Origin: JANLYC01 sp963750495
GTDB lineage: Bacteria > Actinomycetota > Actinomycetes > Propionibacteriales > Nocardioidaceae
Length of the DNA: 64,000 nucleotides
Assembly: GCA_963750495.1 (NCBI GenBank)
Contig: CAVVQV010000002.1
Location: forward strand, 164,123-228,122
Direction of reading: 5' to 3'
Part shown: in pieces, positions 24,665 to 32,608 of the stretch
Numbering within the stretch: position 1 is the first letter of the stretch
Layout of the letters: the number at the start of each line of letters is the position of its first letter
Notes under the pieces: generated by a model
Databases searched by the model: none
What the model was told of the DNA's origin: nothing
Seen by the model: the letters and a program-made list of their open reading frames with translations, nothing else
Program-made: the position numbers and the translations under genes

Positions 24665-24708
24665 GTTTGCCTTGTGAACAAGCCAGGTGGCTTGTGAACA
24701 AGGCAAAC
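24665..24708. repeat. Intergenic palindromic repeat, copy 1
   Basis: A 44-bp imperfect palindrome between phoU and gpmA. The outer arms GTTTGCCTTGT / ACAAGGCAAAC (11 bp) and inner arms ACAAGCCA / TGGCTTGT (8 bp) are separated by a tandem G/A mismatch. The same motif recurs at 33414, 37327 and 37981. It is a REP-like element rather than a simple terminator because it is conserved between unrelated sites. Confidence 0.88.
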
Positions 24709-24775
24709 GTGCGTTGGGGACTGTGGACTTGCCTTGCTGACTCCGCCGATGGTGGCCGGCGCTAGGGTCGTGGTC

Positions 24776-25531
24776 ATGAACGGAACGCCGTACCGACTGC
24801 TGCTCGTTCGCCACGGCGAGAGCGAGTGGAACGCCAAGAACCTCTTCACCGGCTGGGTCGACGTCCCGCTCAGCGCCAAGGGCAGCGACGAGGCCGTCCG
24901 GGCCGGGTCGCTCCTGGCCGACCGTGGAGTCCTCCCGGATGTGCTGCACACCTCCGTCCTGCGCCGCGCGATCCAGACCGCACAACTGTGCCTCGACGCC
25001 ATCGACCGCCACTGGATCCCCGTCCGGCGCTCCTGGCGGCTGAACGAACGGCACTACGGCGCTCTCCAGGGCAAGGACAAGAAGGCCACCCTCGAGCAGT
25101 ACGGCGAGGAGCAGTTCATGCTCTGGCGCCGGTCCTACGACACCCCGCCACCGAAGATCGCCGACGACGACGAGTTCAGCCAGACCGGTGATCCTCGGTA
25201 CGCCACCCTGCCCGACGAGCTGCGACCGCGCACGGAGTGCCTCGCCGACGTGGTCGACCGGATGCTTCCCTACTGGTATGACGCGATCGTCCCTGACCTG
25301 CTGACCGGCCAGACCGTGATGGTCGCAGCCCACGGCAACTCGTTGCGCGCCCTGGTCAAGCATCTCGACGGGATGAGTGACGACGCCGTCGTGGGCCTCA
25401 ACATCCCGACCGGGATCCCGCTGCTCTACGAGCTCGACGCCCGGCTGCGCCCCACGACCCCGGGCGGCGAGTACCTCGACCCCGATGCGGCGGCAGCGGC
25501 GATCGAGGCCGTGGCCAACCAGGGACGCTGA
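24776..25531 (+). CDS. gpmA: 2,3-bisphosphoglycerate-dependent phosphoglycerate mutase
   Basis: Glycolytic enzyme interconverting 3- and 2-phosphoglycerate through a phosphohistidine. The catalytic LVRHGESEWNAKNLFTGWVD (residues 9-28) holds the active His at residue 11. LNERHYGALQGKDKKA carries the conserved Glu and Arg-His, and VAAHGNSLRALVKHLDGMSD (about 182-201) the second catalytic His. The 251-aa length is typical. The ATG at 24776 was chosen because the family begins a few residues before LVRHGE. Its place beside senX3-regX3 and near mshA/ybjN is a conserved actinobacterial arrangement. Confidence 0.95.
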   Translation: MNGTPYRLLLVRHGESEWNAKNLFTGWVDVPLSAKGSDEAVRAGSLLADRGVLPDVLHTSVLRRAIQTAQLCLDAIDRHWIPVRRSWRLNERHYGALQGKDKKATLEQYGEEQFMLWRRSYDTPPPKIADDDEFSQTGDPRYATLPDELRPRTECLADVVDRMLPYWYDAIVPDLLTGQTVMVAAHGNSLRALVKHLDGMSDDAVVGLNIPTGIPLLYELDARLRPTTPGGEYLDPDAAAAAIEAVANQGR

Positions 25532-25547
25532 CCTCGCAGACAACGAA

Positions 25548-25583
25548 CCGGCCGCCTCATCGCGGATGCGATGGGACGGCCGG
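25548..25583. terminator. Bidirectional hairpin after gpmA
   Basis: CCGGCCG (25548-25554) and CATCGC pair with GCGATG and CGGCCGG (25577-25583). They form a two-part stem with a small internal loop between the convergent gpmA gene and the small ORF at 25614. No U tract is visible. Confidence 0.6.
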
Positions 25584-25613
25584 ATCAGTGAATGTCGCGG
25601 TCGTGGACCTGGG

Positions 25614-25772
25614 TTAGCGGTGTCCGGCCAGGTACCCGTTCAAGCGGTCGATGCGGCGCTCGAGGCGACGCTGGCGACGAGCGAGACGGGCCGCGGAGAT
25701 CAGTTCTGACTCCCGCGCCTCGGCTCGCCTGGACACGCTGACCTCGCGCGCGACGTCCGGTGCGGTGAGCAT
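25614..25772 (-). CDS. Small basic protein, 52 aa, unknown function
   Basis: I do not recognise this protein. It is Arg-rich and predicted helical, with EARESELISAARLARRQRRL at about residues 20-39 and RRIDRLNGYLAGHR at the end. No membrane segment or signal is seen. A strong ribosome site (GGAGGA, 25778-25783 on the minus strand) fixes the ATG at 25772. A good promoter lies about 100 bp upstream, leaving a long leader. An in-frame GTG at 25859 would give 81 aa but has a poorer ribosome site. It is the only gene in the 524-bp gap between gpmA and egtA. Confidence 0.65.
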   Translation of the reverse strand: MLTAPDVAREVSVSRRAEARESELISAARLARRQRRLERRIDRLNGYLAGHR

Positions 25773-25878
25773 GACTTCCTCCGATATCTGCCGGCCGTGC
25801 CGGCGGGTTCTTGTTGTCTTGTTTGTGTCTTCGGCTGCCAAGCTGAGTAAGAGACACACCTGCCTCGCTGCCTCTTAC

Positions 25879-25908
25879 ATTTTAGGGTCAGTGACGGCCC
25901 CAGACCAA
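25879..25908 (-). promoter_or_regulatory. Promoter of the 52-aa small protein
   Basis: On the minus strand TTGGTC (25903-25908) and TAAAAT (25879-25884) are separated by 18 bp. This is one of the few AT-rich -10 elements in the window. Transcription should begin near 25872, giving a leader of about 100 nt before the ATG at 25772. Confidence 0.65.
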
Positions 25909-26021
25909 ACGCTGACGATGTGATCCTGAGCACCACCAATCGGACCGTCAGCCAAGCCCCCCACGCACGCGGGCAACAGGAGGTGGCAGGGCGCCGTCAC
26001 CGGCTCTTAACCTTTCATCGG

Positions 26022-26050
26022 TTGTCGCTGTCGGAGGTGCGGGCTACGGT
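26022..26050 (+). promoter_or_regulatory. egt operon promoter (leaderless)
   Basis: TTGTCG (26022-26027) and TACGGT (26045-26050) are spaced by 17 bp. The egtA start ATGATG begins at 26056, so the message is expected to start at or within the first codons. There is no Shine-Dalgarno sequence. Confidence 0.6.
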
Positions 26051-26055
26051 CTTCG

Positions 26056-27399
26056 ATGATGACGAGTTCGCGGTCGCACGACGTGGGACAGGTGGCAGAC
26101 CTCACGGTTCCACCTGAGCCGAGTGTGGTCGAAATGCCGTCCGAGACGCACCGGCTCGACAAGATCAACCCGTTGCCGCCGACGTGGCCCTGGGATGCAC
26201 CGGAGACCCCGGTCCGCGATCACGACGAGGCCAGCGGGTATGTCGCCATGGTGTGCTTCAAGCACGGCCCACCGATCCGGCACGGACTCGAACTCGAATG
26301 GACCGTTCATCACCGTTCCCGCCCTTCCGCACCCATCGAGCTGCCGCAGGTCCGAGCCGCGCTCGGAGCACATGCGCCGCGCTCCATCGATCCGGCCTCA
26401 CCCTGGCTCCCGCTGACCCACGGTTCACGGATCACCGTCGAGCCAGGCGGTCAGGTCGAGATCTCGACACCGCCCAGCGTTCGGCTGCCGGACCTCCTCG
26501 ACACGGCCCGCGCCGACGCGGCCGACCTCCGTGATCTCCTCGCCACCGGCGACCTCGTCACCGGCACGGCTGGCGTCGACTCCCATCGCCCCGCGACCCG
26601 AATCCTGAGCACCCCTCGCTACGACGCGATGCACGCCTTCTTCGACCGGATCGGCCCCGCGGGCGCTGAGATGATGTGCAGCACCGCGAGCATGCAGCTG
26701 TGTGTCGACACCGGCGAGGTCCCCGATCTCGCACTCCGCTGGCGCGCGCTGCATCGGCTCGGACCCAGCCTGGTCGCGCTGTTCGCCAACTCCCCCCGCG
26801 CCAACGGTCAGGCCACCGGGTGGGTGTCCGCGCGGCTTCCACGCGTGTTCGCCACAGCGCCGCCCACCAGCTCACCACCGGATTACGACGCCGACCCGCG
26901 CGCGACATATGCACGGATGTGTGTGGACGCACCGGTTCTCTGCATCAGGCGTGACGAGGGAAGCTGGTACGCACCGGTTGGCCTGACTCTCGCCGACTGG
27001 GTGGCAGACCCGCGGGCCTGGGACCTGGTGGGTCGGCGTCCGACGTACGTCGACATCGACTACCACCTCACCACGATCTTTCCCCCGGTGCGGGCACACG
27101 GCTACCTCGAAGTGCGTTACCTCGACGCCCAGCCGGCCGACGAGTGGGTCGCCCCGGCCGCGCTGCTGGCCTGCCTCCTGGCCGATCACGACGCGGTCGA
27201 CCAGGCGCTGGACACCACGGCCGAGGTTGCGGACGCCTGGATCACCGCTGCCCGGGAAGGCCTGGCCAACGCCGCCCTCGCCCGCGCTGCAGCACGGGTC
27301 GCCGAGATCGGCCTCAAGACCGTCGAAGCCGCAGGACTCGGGACTCCGTTGACCAACGAGGTCATCGGCATCGTCCAACGCAGGCTGACCCGGCCATGA
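26056..27399 (+). CDS. egtA: Glutamate-cysteine ligase EgtA (ergothioneine pathway)
   Basis: EgtA makes gamma-glutamylcysteine, the sulfur donor for ergothioneine. It belongs to the GCS2 family. VAMVCFKHGPPIRHGLELEW (about residues 62-81) contains the glutamate/ATP-site acidic cluster GLELEW. SRITVEPGGQVEISTPP (about 122-138) is the central substrate loop, and EMMCSTASMQLCVDTGE (about 204-220) is the family's core strand. YLEVRYLDAQPADEWVAPAA follows near 350. At 447 aa the length fits. egtB, egtC and egtD follow on the same strand. Some Actinobacteria replace EgtA by free cysteine use; here it is retained. Confidence 0.9.
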   Translation: MMTSSRSHDVGQVADLTVPPEPSVVEMPSETHRLDKINPLPPTWPWDAPETPVRDHDEASGYVAMVCFKHGPPIRHGLELEWTVHHRSRPSAPIELPQVRAALGAHAPRSIDPASPWLPLTHGSRITVEPGGQVEISTPPSVRLPDLLDTARADAADLRDLLATGDLVTGTAGVDSHRPATRILSTPRYDAMHAFFDRIGPAGAEMMCSTASMQLCVDTGEVPDLALRWRALHRLGPSLVALFANSPRANGQATGWVSARLPRVFATAPPTSSPPDYDADPRATYARMCVDAPVLCIRRDEGSWYAPVGLTLADWVADPRAWDLVGRRPTYVDIDYHLTTIFPPVRAHGYLEVRYLDAQPADEWVAPAALLACLLADHDAVDQALDTTAEVADAWITAAREGLANAALARAAARVAEIGLKTVEAAGLGTPLTNEVIGIVQRRLTRP

Positions 27400-27463
27400 C
27401 CATGAGCATGAACAAAACCACGACCGGGCCCGGGCAGCAGGCGCACCAGTTGAGGAGACGGAC

Positions 27464-28792
27464 ATGACCGCATCGCACGCCGAACAGCTCCGCGAGCGGG
27501 CAGCCACCTCGCTGATCCGCGCACGCGAGCGCAGCCGATTGCTCACTGACGCGGTCGACGACGACGACCTCGTCAAGCAACATTCGCGGCTGATGTCACC
27601 CCTGGTGTGGGACCTCGCACACGTCGGCAACCAGGAGGAGTTGTGGCTGGTGCGCGACGTCGGCGGACGCGAGCCGGTGCGTCGTGACATCGATGAGCTG
27701 TACGACGCCTTCAAGCACCCACGCGCAGACCGGCCGACGCTGCCGTTGCTGGGTCCGAGCGAGGCGCGGGCGTACGTGGGCGAGGTCCGCGACAAGGTGC
27801 TCGACGTCATCGACCGGGTCGACCTCACCGCTCACGAGGGACATCCGCTGCTGCGCGACGGTTTCGCGTTCGGCATGGTCGCCCAGCACGAGCAGCAACA
27901 TGACGAGACCATGCTGGCGACCCATCAGCTCCGCACCGGTGCGCCGGTTCTCGAGGCGCCGCAGCCACCTCGTGGCGGCCCCATCGGCCCCGACGAGATC
28001 CTCATTGAGGGCGGCCCGTTCACGATGGGCACGTCCACCGAACCGTGGGCCCTCGACAACGAACGACCGGCGCACCTGGTCGACGTCCCGGCATTCGTCA
28101 TCGACACCGCTCCCGTGTCGAACCTCAACTACCTCGGCTTCGTCGAGGCAAGCGGGTACGACGATCCACGCTGGTGGTCGACAGCCGGCTGGGAGCACCG
28201 GCAGCAAGCCGGCCTCGTGGCCCCAAGGTTCTGGGAGCGCGACGGCGAGCGTTGGGTCAGGACCCGCTTCGGGATCGTCGAACCGGTACCGCCGCACGAG
28301 CCCGTCGTGCACGTCAGCTTCTACGAGGCCGAGGCGTACGCCGCCTGGCGGGGCCGACGCCTGCCGACCGAGGCCGAGTGGGAGAAGGCCGCCCGCTACG
28401 ACCCCGCCAGCGGGAGATCCCGACGCTACCCGTGGGGCGACGACGATCCCGGGCCGCAACACGCCAACCTCGGCCAGCGTCACCTCCAACCAGCCGAGAT
28501 CGGGGCATACCCCGAGGGAGCCTCGGCCCTCGGCGTGCACCAGCTCATCGGTGACGTCTGGGAGTGGACCAGCAGCGAGTTCCGTGGCTACGCGGGCTTC
28601 CGTGCATTTCCCTACGCGGAGTACTCCGAGGTGTTCTTCGGCGACGGTTACCGGGTTCTGCGGGGTGGGTCGTTCGGGACCGATCTGGTCGCGTGCCGGG
28701 GCACGTTCCGCAACTGGGACCTGCCCGTCCGCCGCCAGATCTTCGCCGGACTCCGGTGCGCCCGCGACGCAAGACCTGAAGAGCTCGACTGA
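27464..28792 (+). CDS. egtB: Hercynine oxygenase EgtB
   Basis: EgtB is a non-haem iron enzyme that joins gamma-glutamylcysteine to hercynine with oxygen, forming the sulfoxide C-S bond. The N-terminal DinB-like domain holds the iron ligands: H53 in DLAHVGNQEELW, and H142 and H146 in AQHEQQHDETML. The C-terminal formylglycine-enzyme-like domain runs from about residue 180 (GGPFTMGTSTEPWALDNERP) to RVLRGGSFGTDLVACRGTFR and GLRCARDA. At 442 aa it is full length. GGAG lies before the ATG at 27464. egtC starts 2 bp after its stop, so the genes are tightly linked. Confidence 0.95.
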   Translation: MTASHAEQLRERAATSLIRARERSRLLTDAVDDDDLVKQHSRLMSPLVWDLAHVGNQEELWLVRDVGGREPVRRDIDELYDAFKHPRADRPTLPLLGPSEARAYVGEVRDKVLDVIDRVDLTAHEGHPLLRDGFAFGMVAQHEQQHDETMLATHQLRTGAPVLEAPQPPRGGPIGPDEILIEGGPFTMGTSTEPWALDNERPAHLVDVPAFVIDTAPVSNLNYLGFVEASGYDDPRWWSTAGWEHRQQAGLVAPRFWERDGERWVRTRFGIVEPVPPHEPVVHVSFYEAEAYAAWRGRRLPTEAEWEKAARYDPASGRSRRYPWGDDDPGPQHANLGQRHLQPAEIGAYPEGASALGVHQLIGDVWEWTSSEFRGYAGFRAFPYAEYSEVFFGDGYRVLRGGSFGTDLVACRGTFRNWDLPVRRQIFAGLRCARDARPEELD

Positions 28793-28794
28793 CC

Positions 28795-29586
28795 ATGTGC
28801 CGTCATCTTGCCTACATCGGGCCGCCGCGTGCGATGGCCGAGCTCGTTCTGGATCCCTCTCACTCCCTGCTCCACCAGAGCTACGCGCCACACGACATGC
28901 GCGGGGGTGGCGTGGTCAATGCCGACGGCTTCGGCCTCGGCTGGTACCCCCGCAGCGGCGGGGCAGCGCGCACCTACCGGCGTAGCTGTCCCGTCTGGGC
29001 TGACCCGTCGTTGGAGTCCGTGGCTCGCGAAGTCGTCTCCGGCTGCTTCGTCGCGGCCGTCCGCAACGCCACGATCGGGCTGCCCGTCATCGAGACGGCG
29101 GCCGCACCGTTCGCCGAGAACGACTGGTTGTTCAGCCACAACGGCTTCGTCCCCGGTTGGCCGGACTCCGTGGCGAGCCTTGCCGCAGCCCTTCCGACGT
29201 CCGACCTGTTGACGTTGCAGGCCGCGACCGACTCAGCGCTGTTGTGGGCACTGGTGCGGGCGCGTCTGCACAAAGGCCAGTTGCCCGCGGACGCGCTGGT
29301 GGACGTCATGCTCGACGTCATCGAGGTCGCGCCCGCTGCACGCCTGAACCTGCTGCTCACCGACGGCACCACCATCGCCGCGACGACCTGCACCCACAGC
29401 CTGTGGGTCCACGAAGGCGGCGACCAGGTCATCGTCAGCTCCGAGCCGCTCGAGCCCGATGACCGGGCGTGGCGCGAAGTTCCTGATCACCAGGTGCTGC
29501 TGGCCCGCGCGGGCGCCGTGCAGATCCGACCCATCAGCGCCACCGCCAACGGCCCACGCGCCGCGATCTCCGAGGACCCCACGTGA
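28795..29586 (+). CDS. egtC: Gamma-glutamyl-hercynylcysteine sulfoxide amidohydrolase EgtC
   Basis: EgtC is a class II glutamine-amidotransferase-type hydrolase that removes the glutamate from the EgtB product. The N-terminal nucleophile is Cys2, exposed after Met removal (MCRHLAYIGPPRAMAEL). ADGFGLGWYPR (about residues 43-53), NDWLFSHNGFVPGW (about 109-122) and a C-terminal DDRAWREVPDHQVLLARAG complete the fold. At 263 aa it is full length. Its stop overlaps the GTG start of egtD (GTGA), showing translational coupling. Confidence 0.93.
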   Translation: MCRHLAYIGPPRAMAELVLDPSHSLLHQSYAPHDMRGGGVVNADGFGLGWYPRSGGAARTYRRSCPVWADPSLESVAREVVSGCFVAAVRNATIGLPVIETAAAPFAENDWLFSHNGFVPGWPDSVASLAAALPTSDLLTLQAATDSALLWALVRARLHKGQLPADALVDVMLDVIEVAPAARLNLLLTDGTTIAATTCTHSLWVHEGGDQVIVSSEPLEPDDRAWREVPDHQVLLARAGAVQIRPISATANGPRAAISEDPT

Positions 29587-30554
29587 CCAACCCCCGCATC
29601 GACGTCCATCTCGAGCCCGCCGACGCCGGACGTGCGCTCCGTGTTGACGCCTTGGCCGGACTCACATCGGAGCCCAAGTGGCTCCCGCCCAAGTGGTTCT
29701 ACGACGCCCGCGGCAGCGAGCTGTTCGAGGAGATCACCCGGTTGCCGGAGTACTACCCGACGCGAGCGGAGCGGCAGATCCTCGACGTGCGGGCCGTCGA
29801 CATCGCCAAGCACACCGACGTGACCAGCCTCGTCGAGCTCGGGTCCGGATCGTCGGAGAAGACTCGTCTCCTGCTCGACGCGCTGCGCGACCACGGCACG
29901 TTGCAGGAGCTCGTGTGCCTGGACGTGTCCGAGTCAGCCCTCGACGAGGCCGTCACCGCACTCACCGGCGCCTATCCCAGCGTTGCCGTGCAGGGTGTGG
30001 TCGCCGACTTCACCGAGCATCTCGACCGCCTCAACGCTTCCTCTCCCCGGCTGGTCGCCTTCATGGGAGGCACGATCGGCAACCTGCTGCCGCCCGAGCG
30101 CGCGACGTTCTTCGAGTCCGTTCGAGGCGTGCTCGACAGCGACGAGTGGTTGCTGCTCGGCGCCGACCTGGTGAAGGAACCGGAGACGTTGATCGCGGCG
30201 TATGACGACGGCCAGGGAGTGACAGCCGAGTTCAACCGCAACGTGCTCCAGGTGCTCAACCGCGAGCTCGGGGCTGACTTCGACATCGAGGCCTTCGAGC
30301 ACCGCGCGATCTGGAACGCCGAGGCGGAGTGGATCGAGATGCACCTCGTGGCGACGCGCGACCTGGTGGTCGAGGTGCCGGCGCTCGACCTCGAGGTCAC
30401 GTTCGCGGCCGGTGAGAGCCTGCGGACCGAGATCTCGGCCAAGTTCCGTCGCGCGGGTCTGCAGGCGGAGCTGGAGCGGGCCGGCTTCAAGGCGGACTTC
30501 TGGTGGACCGACGACCAGGAGCGCTTCGCGGTCGTGCTCGCGCGGAGCGTCTGA
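29583..30554 (+). CDS. egtD: L-histidine N-alpha-methyltransferase EgtD
   Basis: EgtD trimethylates histidine to hercynine, the first committed intermediate of ergothioneine. KWFYDARGSELFEEITRLPE (about residues 37-56) and EYYPTRAERQIL belong to the histidine-binding domain. VELGSGSSEKTRLLLDAL (about 84-101) is the S-adenosylmethionine site. LVAFMGGTIGNLLPPERATF (about 157-176) and the late EISAKFRRAGLQAELERAGF complete the family pattern. At 323 aa it is full length. The start is GTG at 29583. No egtE (PLP-dependent C-S lyase) follows; the next gene is the convergent ybjN. Confidence 0.95.
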   Translation: MTNPRIDVHLEPADAGRALRVDALAGLTSEPKWLPPKWFYDARGSELFEEITRLPEYYPTRAERQILDVRAVDIAKHTDVTSLVELGSGSSEKTRLLLDALRDHGTLQELVCLDVSESALDEAVTALTGAYPSVAVQGVVADFTEHLDRLNASSPRLVAFMGGTIGNLLPPERATFFESVRGVLDSDEWLLLGADLVKEPETLIAAYDDGQGVTAEFNRNVLQVLNRELGADFDIEAFEHRAIWNAEAEWIEMHLVATRDLVVEVPALDLEVTFAAGESLRTEISAKFRRAGLQAELERAGFKADFWWTDDQERFAVVLARSV

Positions 30555-30556
30555 GC

Positions 30557-31129
30557 TCAGCGCGGCGGCTCGTGGCCCCGTTCGAGCCAGCCGCGGAACG
30601 CGTCGAGGTTGCGGGTCGACTCGCCGCGCGACAGGCGCCACTCCCACTCCTTCCGGATGGACGACGCGAAGCCCAGCTCGAGGATCGTGTTGAACGACTC
30701 GTCGGCATACGTCAGCACCGAGCCGAGCAGCCGGTCGACCTCCGCGGCGGTGATCGACGACAGGGAGACACGCCCGTCGAGGTAGATGTCGCCGGCATGG
30801 TCGACACCGAACGCGACGCCGTACAGACGAAGGTTCCGGTTGAGCAGCCAGCGGTAGACGCCCGCGTGGTTCTCGTCCGGGTTGCGGCAGACGAACGCGT
30901 GCACCGCCACCGCGTGATCTCCCACGACGAGCTGGCAGGGCGTCGACAGCTTCCGCTCGCCGGGAAGGTCGAACACGAAGACACCCGGGCGCGGCTCCGT
31001 GGCCTCGACCTCGGCGTCGACCAGCGCCTGCCGGATCGTGACGACGGCGAACTCGCGCAGCGCCGCGGTCGCAGCCGGCCCGACGCCAGCCGGATCAGGC
31101 TCCGGCGACAGGGGGGGCTCCGGATTCAT
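30557..31129 (-). CDS. YbjN domain-containing protein
   Basis: A 190-residue protein of the YbjN (bacterial sensory transduction regulator) family. These have a type III secretion chaperone-like fold, with no fixed biochemical role. The core lies at residues 30-150: FVFDLPGERKLSTPCQLVVG, FVCRNPDENHAGVYRWLLNR and DIYLDGRVSLSSITAAEVDR. The C-terminal extension carries KEWEWRLSRGESTRNLDAFRG. Its ATG (31129) overlaps the mshA stop (ATGA), so it is coupled to mshA. The mshA-ybjN pairing is conserved in Actinobacteria and hints at a link to mycothiol synthesis or its control. Confidence 0.9.
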   Translation of the reverse strand: MNPEPPLSPEPDPAGVGPAATAALREFAVVTIRQALVDAEVEATEPRPGVFVFDLPGERKLSTPCQLVVGDHAVAVHAFVCRNPDENHAGVYRWLLNRNLRLYGVAFGVDHAGDIYLDGRVSLSSITAAEVDRLLGSVLTYADESFNTILELGFASSIRKEWEWRLSRGESTRNLDAFRGWLERGHEPPR

Positions 31130-32436
31130 TCGGCGGCCGCGAGCGCCTCGGCCCGCATCGTCGCGGTGGCGTCTCGGTAGGCCTCGAGTGTCAGCTGTGT
31201 CGTCCGCGCCCAACCGAACTGCTGGGCATGATCGCCACACTTCTCGCGTAGCCCATCAAGGGCCGCGCCGTCGGTCAGCAACCGCTCGAACACCCGGGCG
31301 TAGTCCGCCGGATCATGGCCGTCGACGAGCACTCCACTCACGCCGTCGGCGACAGCGGTCGGGAGGCCGCCGACATTCGCGGCGACCACAGGGGTGCCGC
31401 AGGCCTGCGCCTCGATCGCCACGAGCCCGAAGGATTCGTTGTACGACGGGACGCACACCAGCGAAGCGGCGCGGTAATAGTCGACGAGGCGGAACTGTTC
31501 GACAGGTGGAACGAACCTCACCAGGTCGGAGACCCCGAGACCAGTGGCCAGGTCGATCAGCCCGTCGGGGCTGTCCAGGCCCGAGCCGGACGGGCCGCCG
31601 ATGATGGGTACGACCAACCGCGCGCGCAGGTCTGGACGCCTCCGCACCAGGTCGGCGGCGGCCCTGATCACCACGTCAGGCGCCTTGAGCGGCTGGATCC
31701 GGCCGACGAACGCCACGACGAGGTCATCCGGGCGAAGCCCCAGCCGGCCTCGCGCGGCCTCGCGATCGCCGGGGGCGAAGACGTTCAGGTCGACGCCAGG
31801 GGAGACGACGCGCAGCCGGTCGGGCTGGGCGTCATACAGCTCGATCAGCTGCTGCCGCTCTTCGCTGGTGTTGGCGATGACGAGGTCAGCAGCATCGATC
31901 ACCTGCTCCTCGCCGATCACCCGCGCCACGGGTTCGGGGGTGTCGCCGGTGGCGAGGAGCCCGTTCTTGACCTTGGCCATGGTGTGCATCGAGTGGACGA
32001 GGGGGATCCCCCACCGGTCCCGGGCCAGCGCCCCGACCTGGCCGGAGAGCCAGTAGTGGGAGTGGATCATGTCGTAGTAACCAGGTGCGTAGGACGCCTC
32101 GGTGCGCAGGACGTCACGGGCGAACGTGCACAGCTGGCCGGGCAGCTCGCCCTTGGTGAGGCCTTCGAACGGTCCCGCGACCACATGCCGGACCAGTACT
32201 CCGTCGTTGAGCTCGACGACAGGCGGCAGCTCGCCCGACGTGGCGCGGGTGAAGATCTCGACCTCGATGCCCTGGGCGGCGAGCTGACGGGAGAGCTCGA
32301 CGACATACACGTTCAAACCGCCGGCGTCGCCGGTGCCTGGCTGGTCGAGCGGGGAAGTATGGACGCTGAGCATCGCGACGCGGTGGGGCCGGCGTGCGCG
32401 GTCGACAGAAACGACGCTGGCCAGGGTCTCACTCAC
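31126..32436 (-). CDS. mshA: D-inositol-3-phosphate glycosyltransferase MshA
   Basis: MshA starts mycothiol synthesis by moving N-acetylglucosamine from UDP-GlcNAc to inositol-3-phosphate. It is a GT4 enzyme of two Rossmann domains. The acceptor domain contains MLSVHTSPLDQPGTGDAGGL (about residues 22-41), ending in the diphosphate-contacting GDAGGLNVYV. The donor domain contains FVGRIQPLKAPDVVIRAA (about 228-245) and the E-x7-E motif in SYNESFGLVAIEAQACGTPV (about 329-348). The GTG at 32436 (GGATGAG upstream) gives 436 aa. It is adjacent to ybjN and, unusually, within 2 kb of the ergothioneine genes. Confidence 0.95.
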   Translation of the reverse strand: MSETLASVVSVDRARRPHRVAMLSVHTSPLDQPGTGDAGGLNVYVVELSRQLAAQGIEVEIFTRATSGELPPVVELNDGVLVRHVVAGPFEGLTKGELPGQLCTFARDVLRTEASYAPGYYDMIHSHYWLSGQVGALARDRWGIPLVHSMHTMAKVKNGLLATGDTPEPVARVIGEEQVIDAADLVIANTSEERQQLIELYDAQPDRLRVVSPGVDLNVFAPGDREAARGRLGLRPDDLVVAFVGRIQPLKAPDVVIRAAADLVRRRPDLRARLVVPIIGGPSGSGLDSPDGLIDLATGLGVSDLVRFVPPVEQFRLVDYYRAASLVCVPSYNESFGLVAIEAQACGTPVVAANVGGLPTAVADGVSGVLVDGHDPADYARVFERLLTDGAALDGLREKCGDHAQQFGWARTTQLTLEAYRDATATMRAEALAAAE

Positions 32437-32473
32437 TCGCTCATCCCGTCGTCGGCAACAGGTCGCCCGATCT

Positions 32474-32489
32474 GGACCTGATGAGGTCC
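32474..32489. promoter_or_regulatory. Inverted repeat between mshA and the SDR gene
   Basis: GGACCT (32474-32479) and AGGTCC (32484-32489) form a perfect 6-4-6 inverted repeat in the divergent intergenic region. A TTGACC (32496-32501, minus strand) lies just outside it toward the distal side. No convincing -10 is visible, so the repeat is only a candidate operator for mshA. Confidence 0.4.
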
Positions 32490-32608
32490 GAAAGGGGTCA
32501 ACAACCAGCAAGTCTGCCTCCATTCCCGACAGCCCGCGACTCGCGGCGCGACCTGCATAGATGTGGACCACCGCCGGTGGGCTCCAGCGGGCGATGCAAG
32601 GATGAGAC

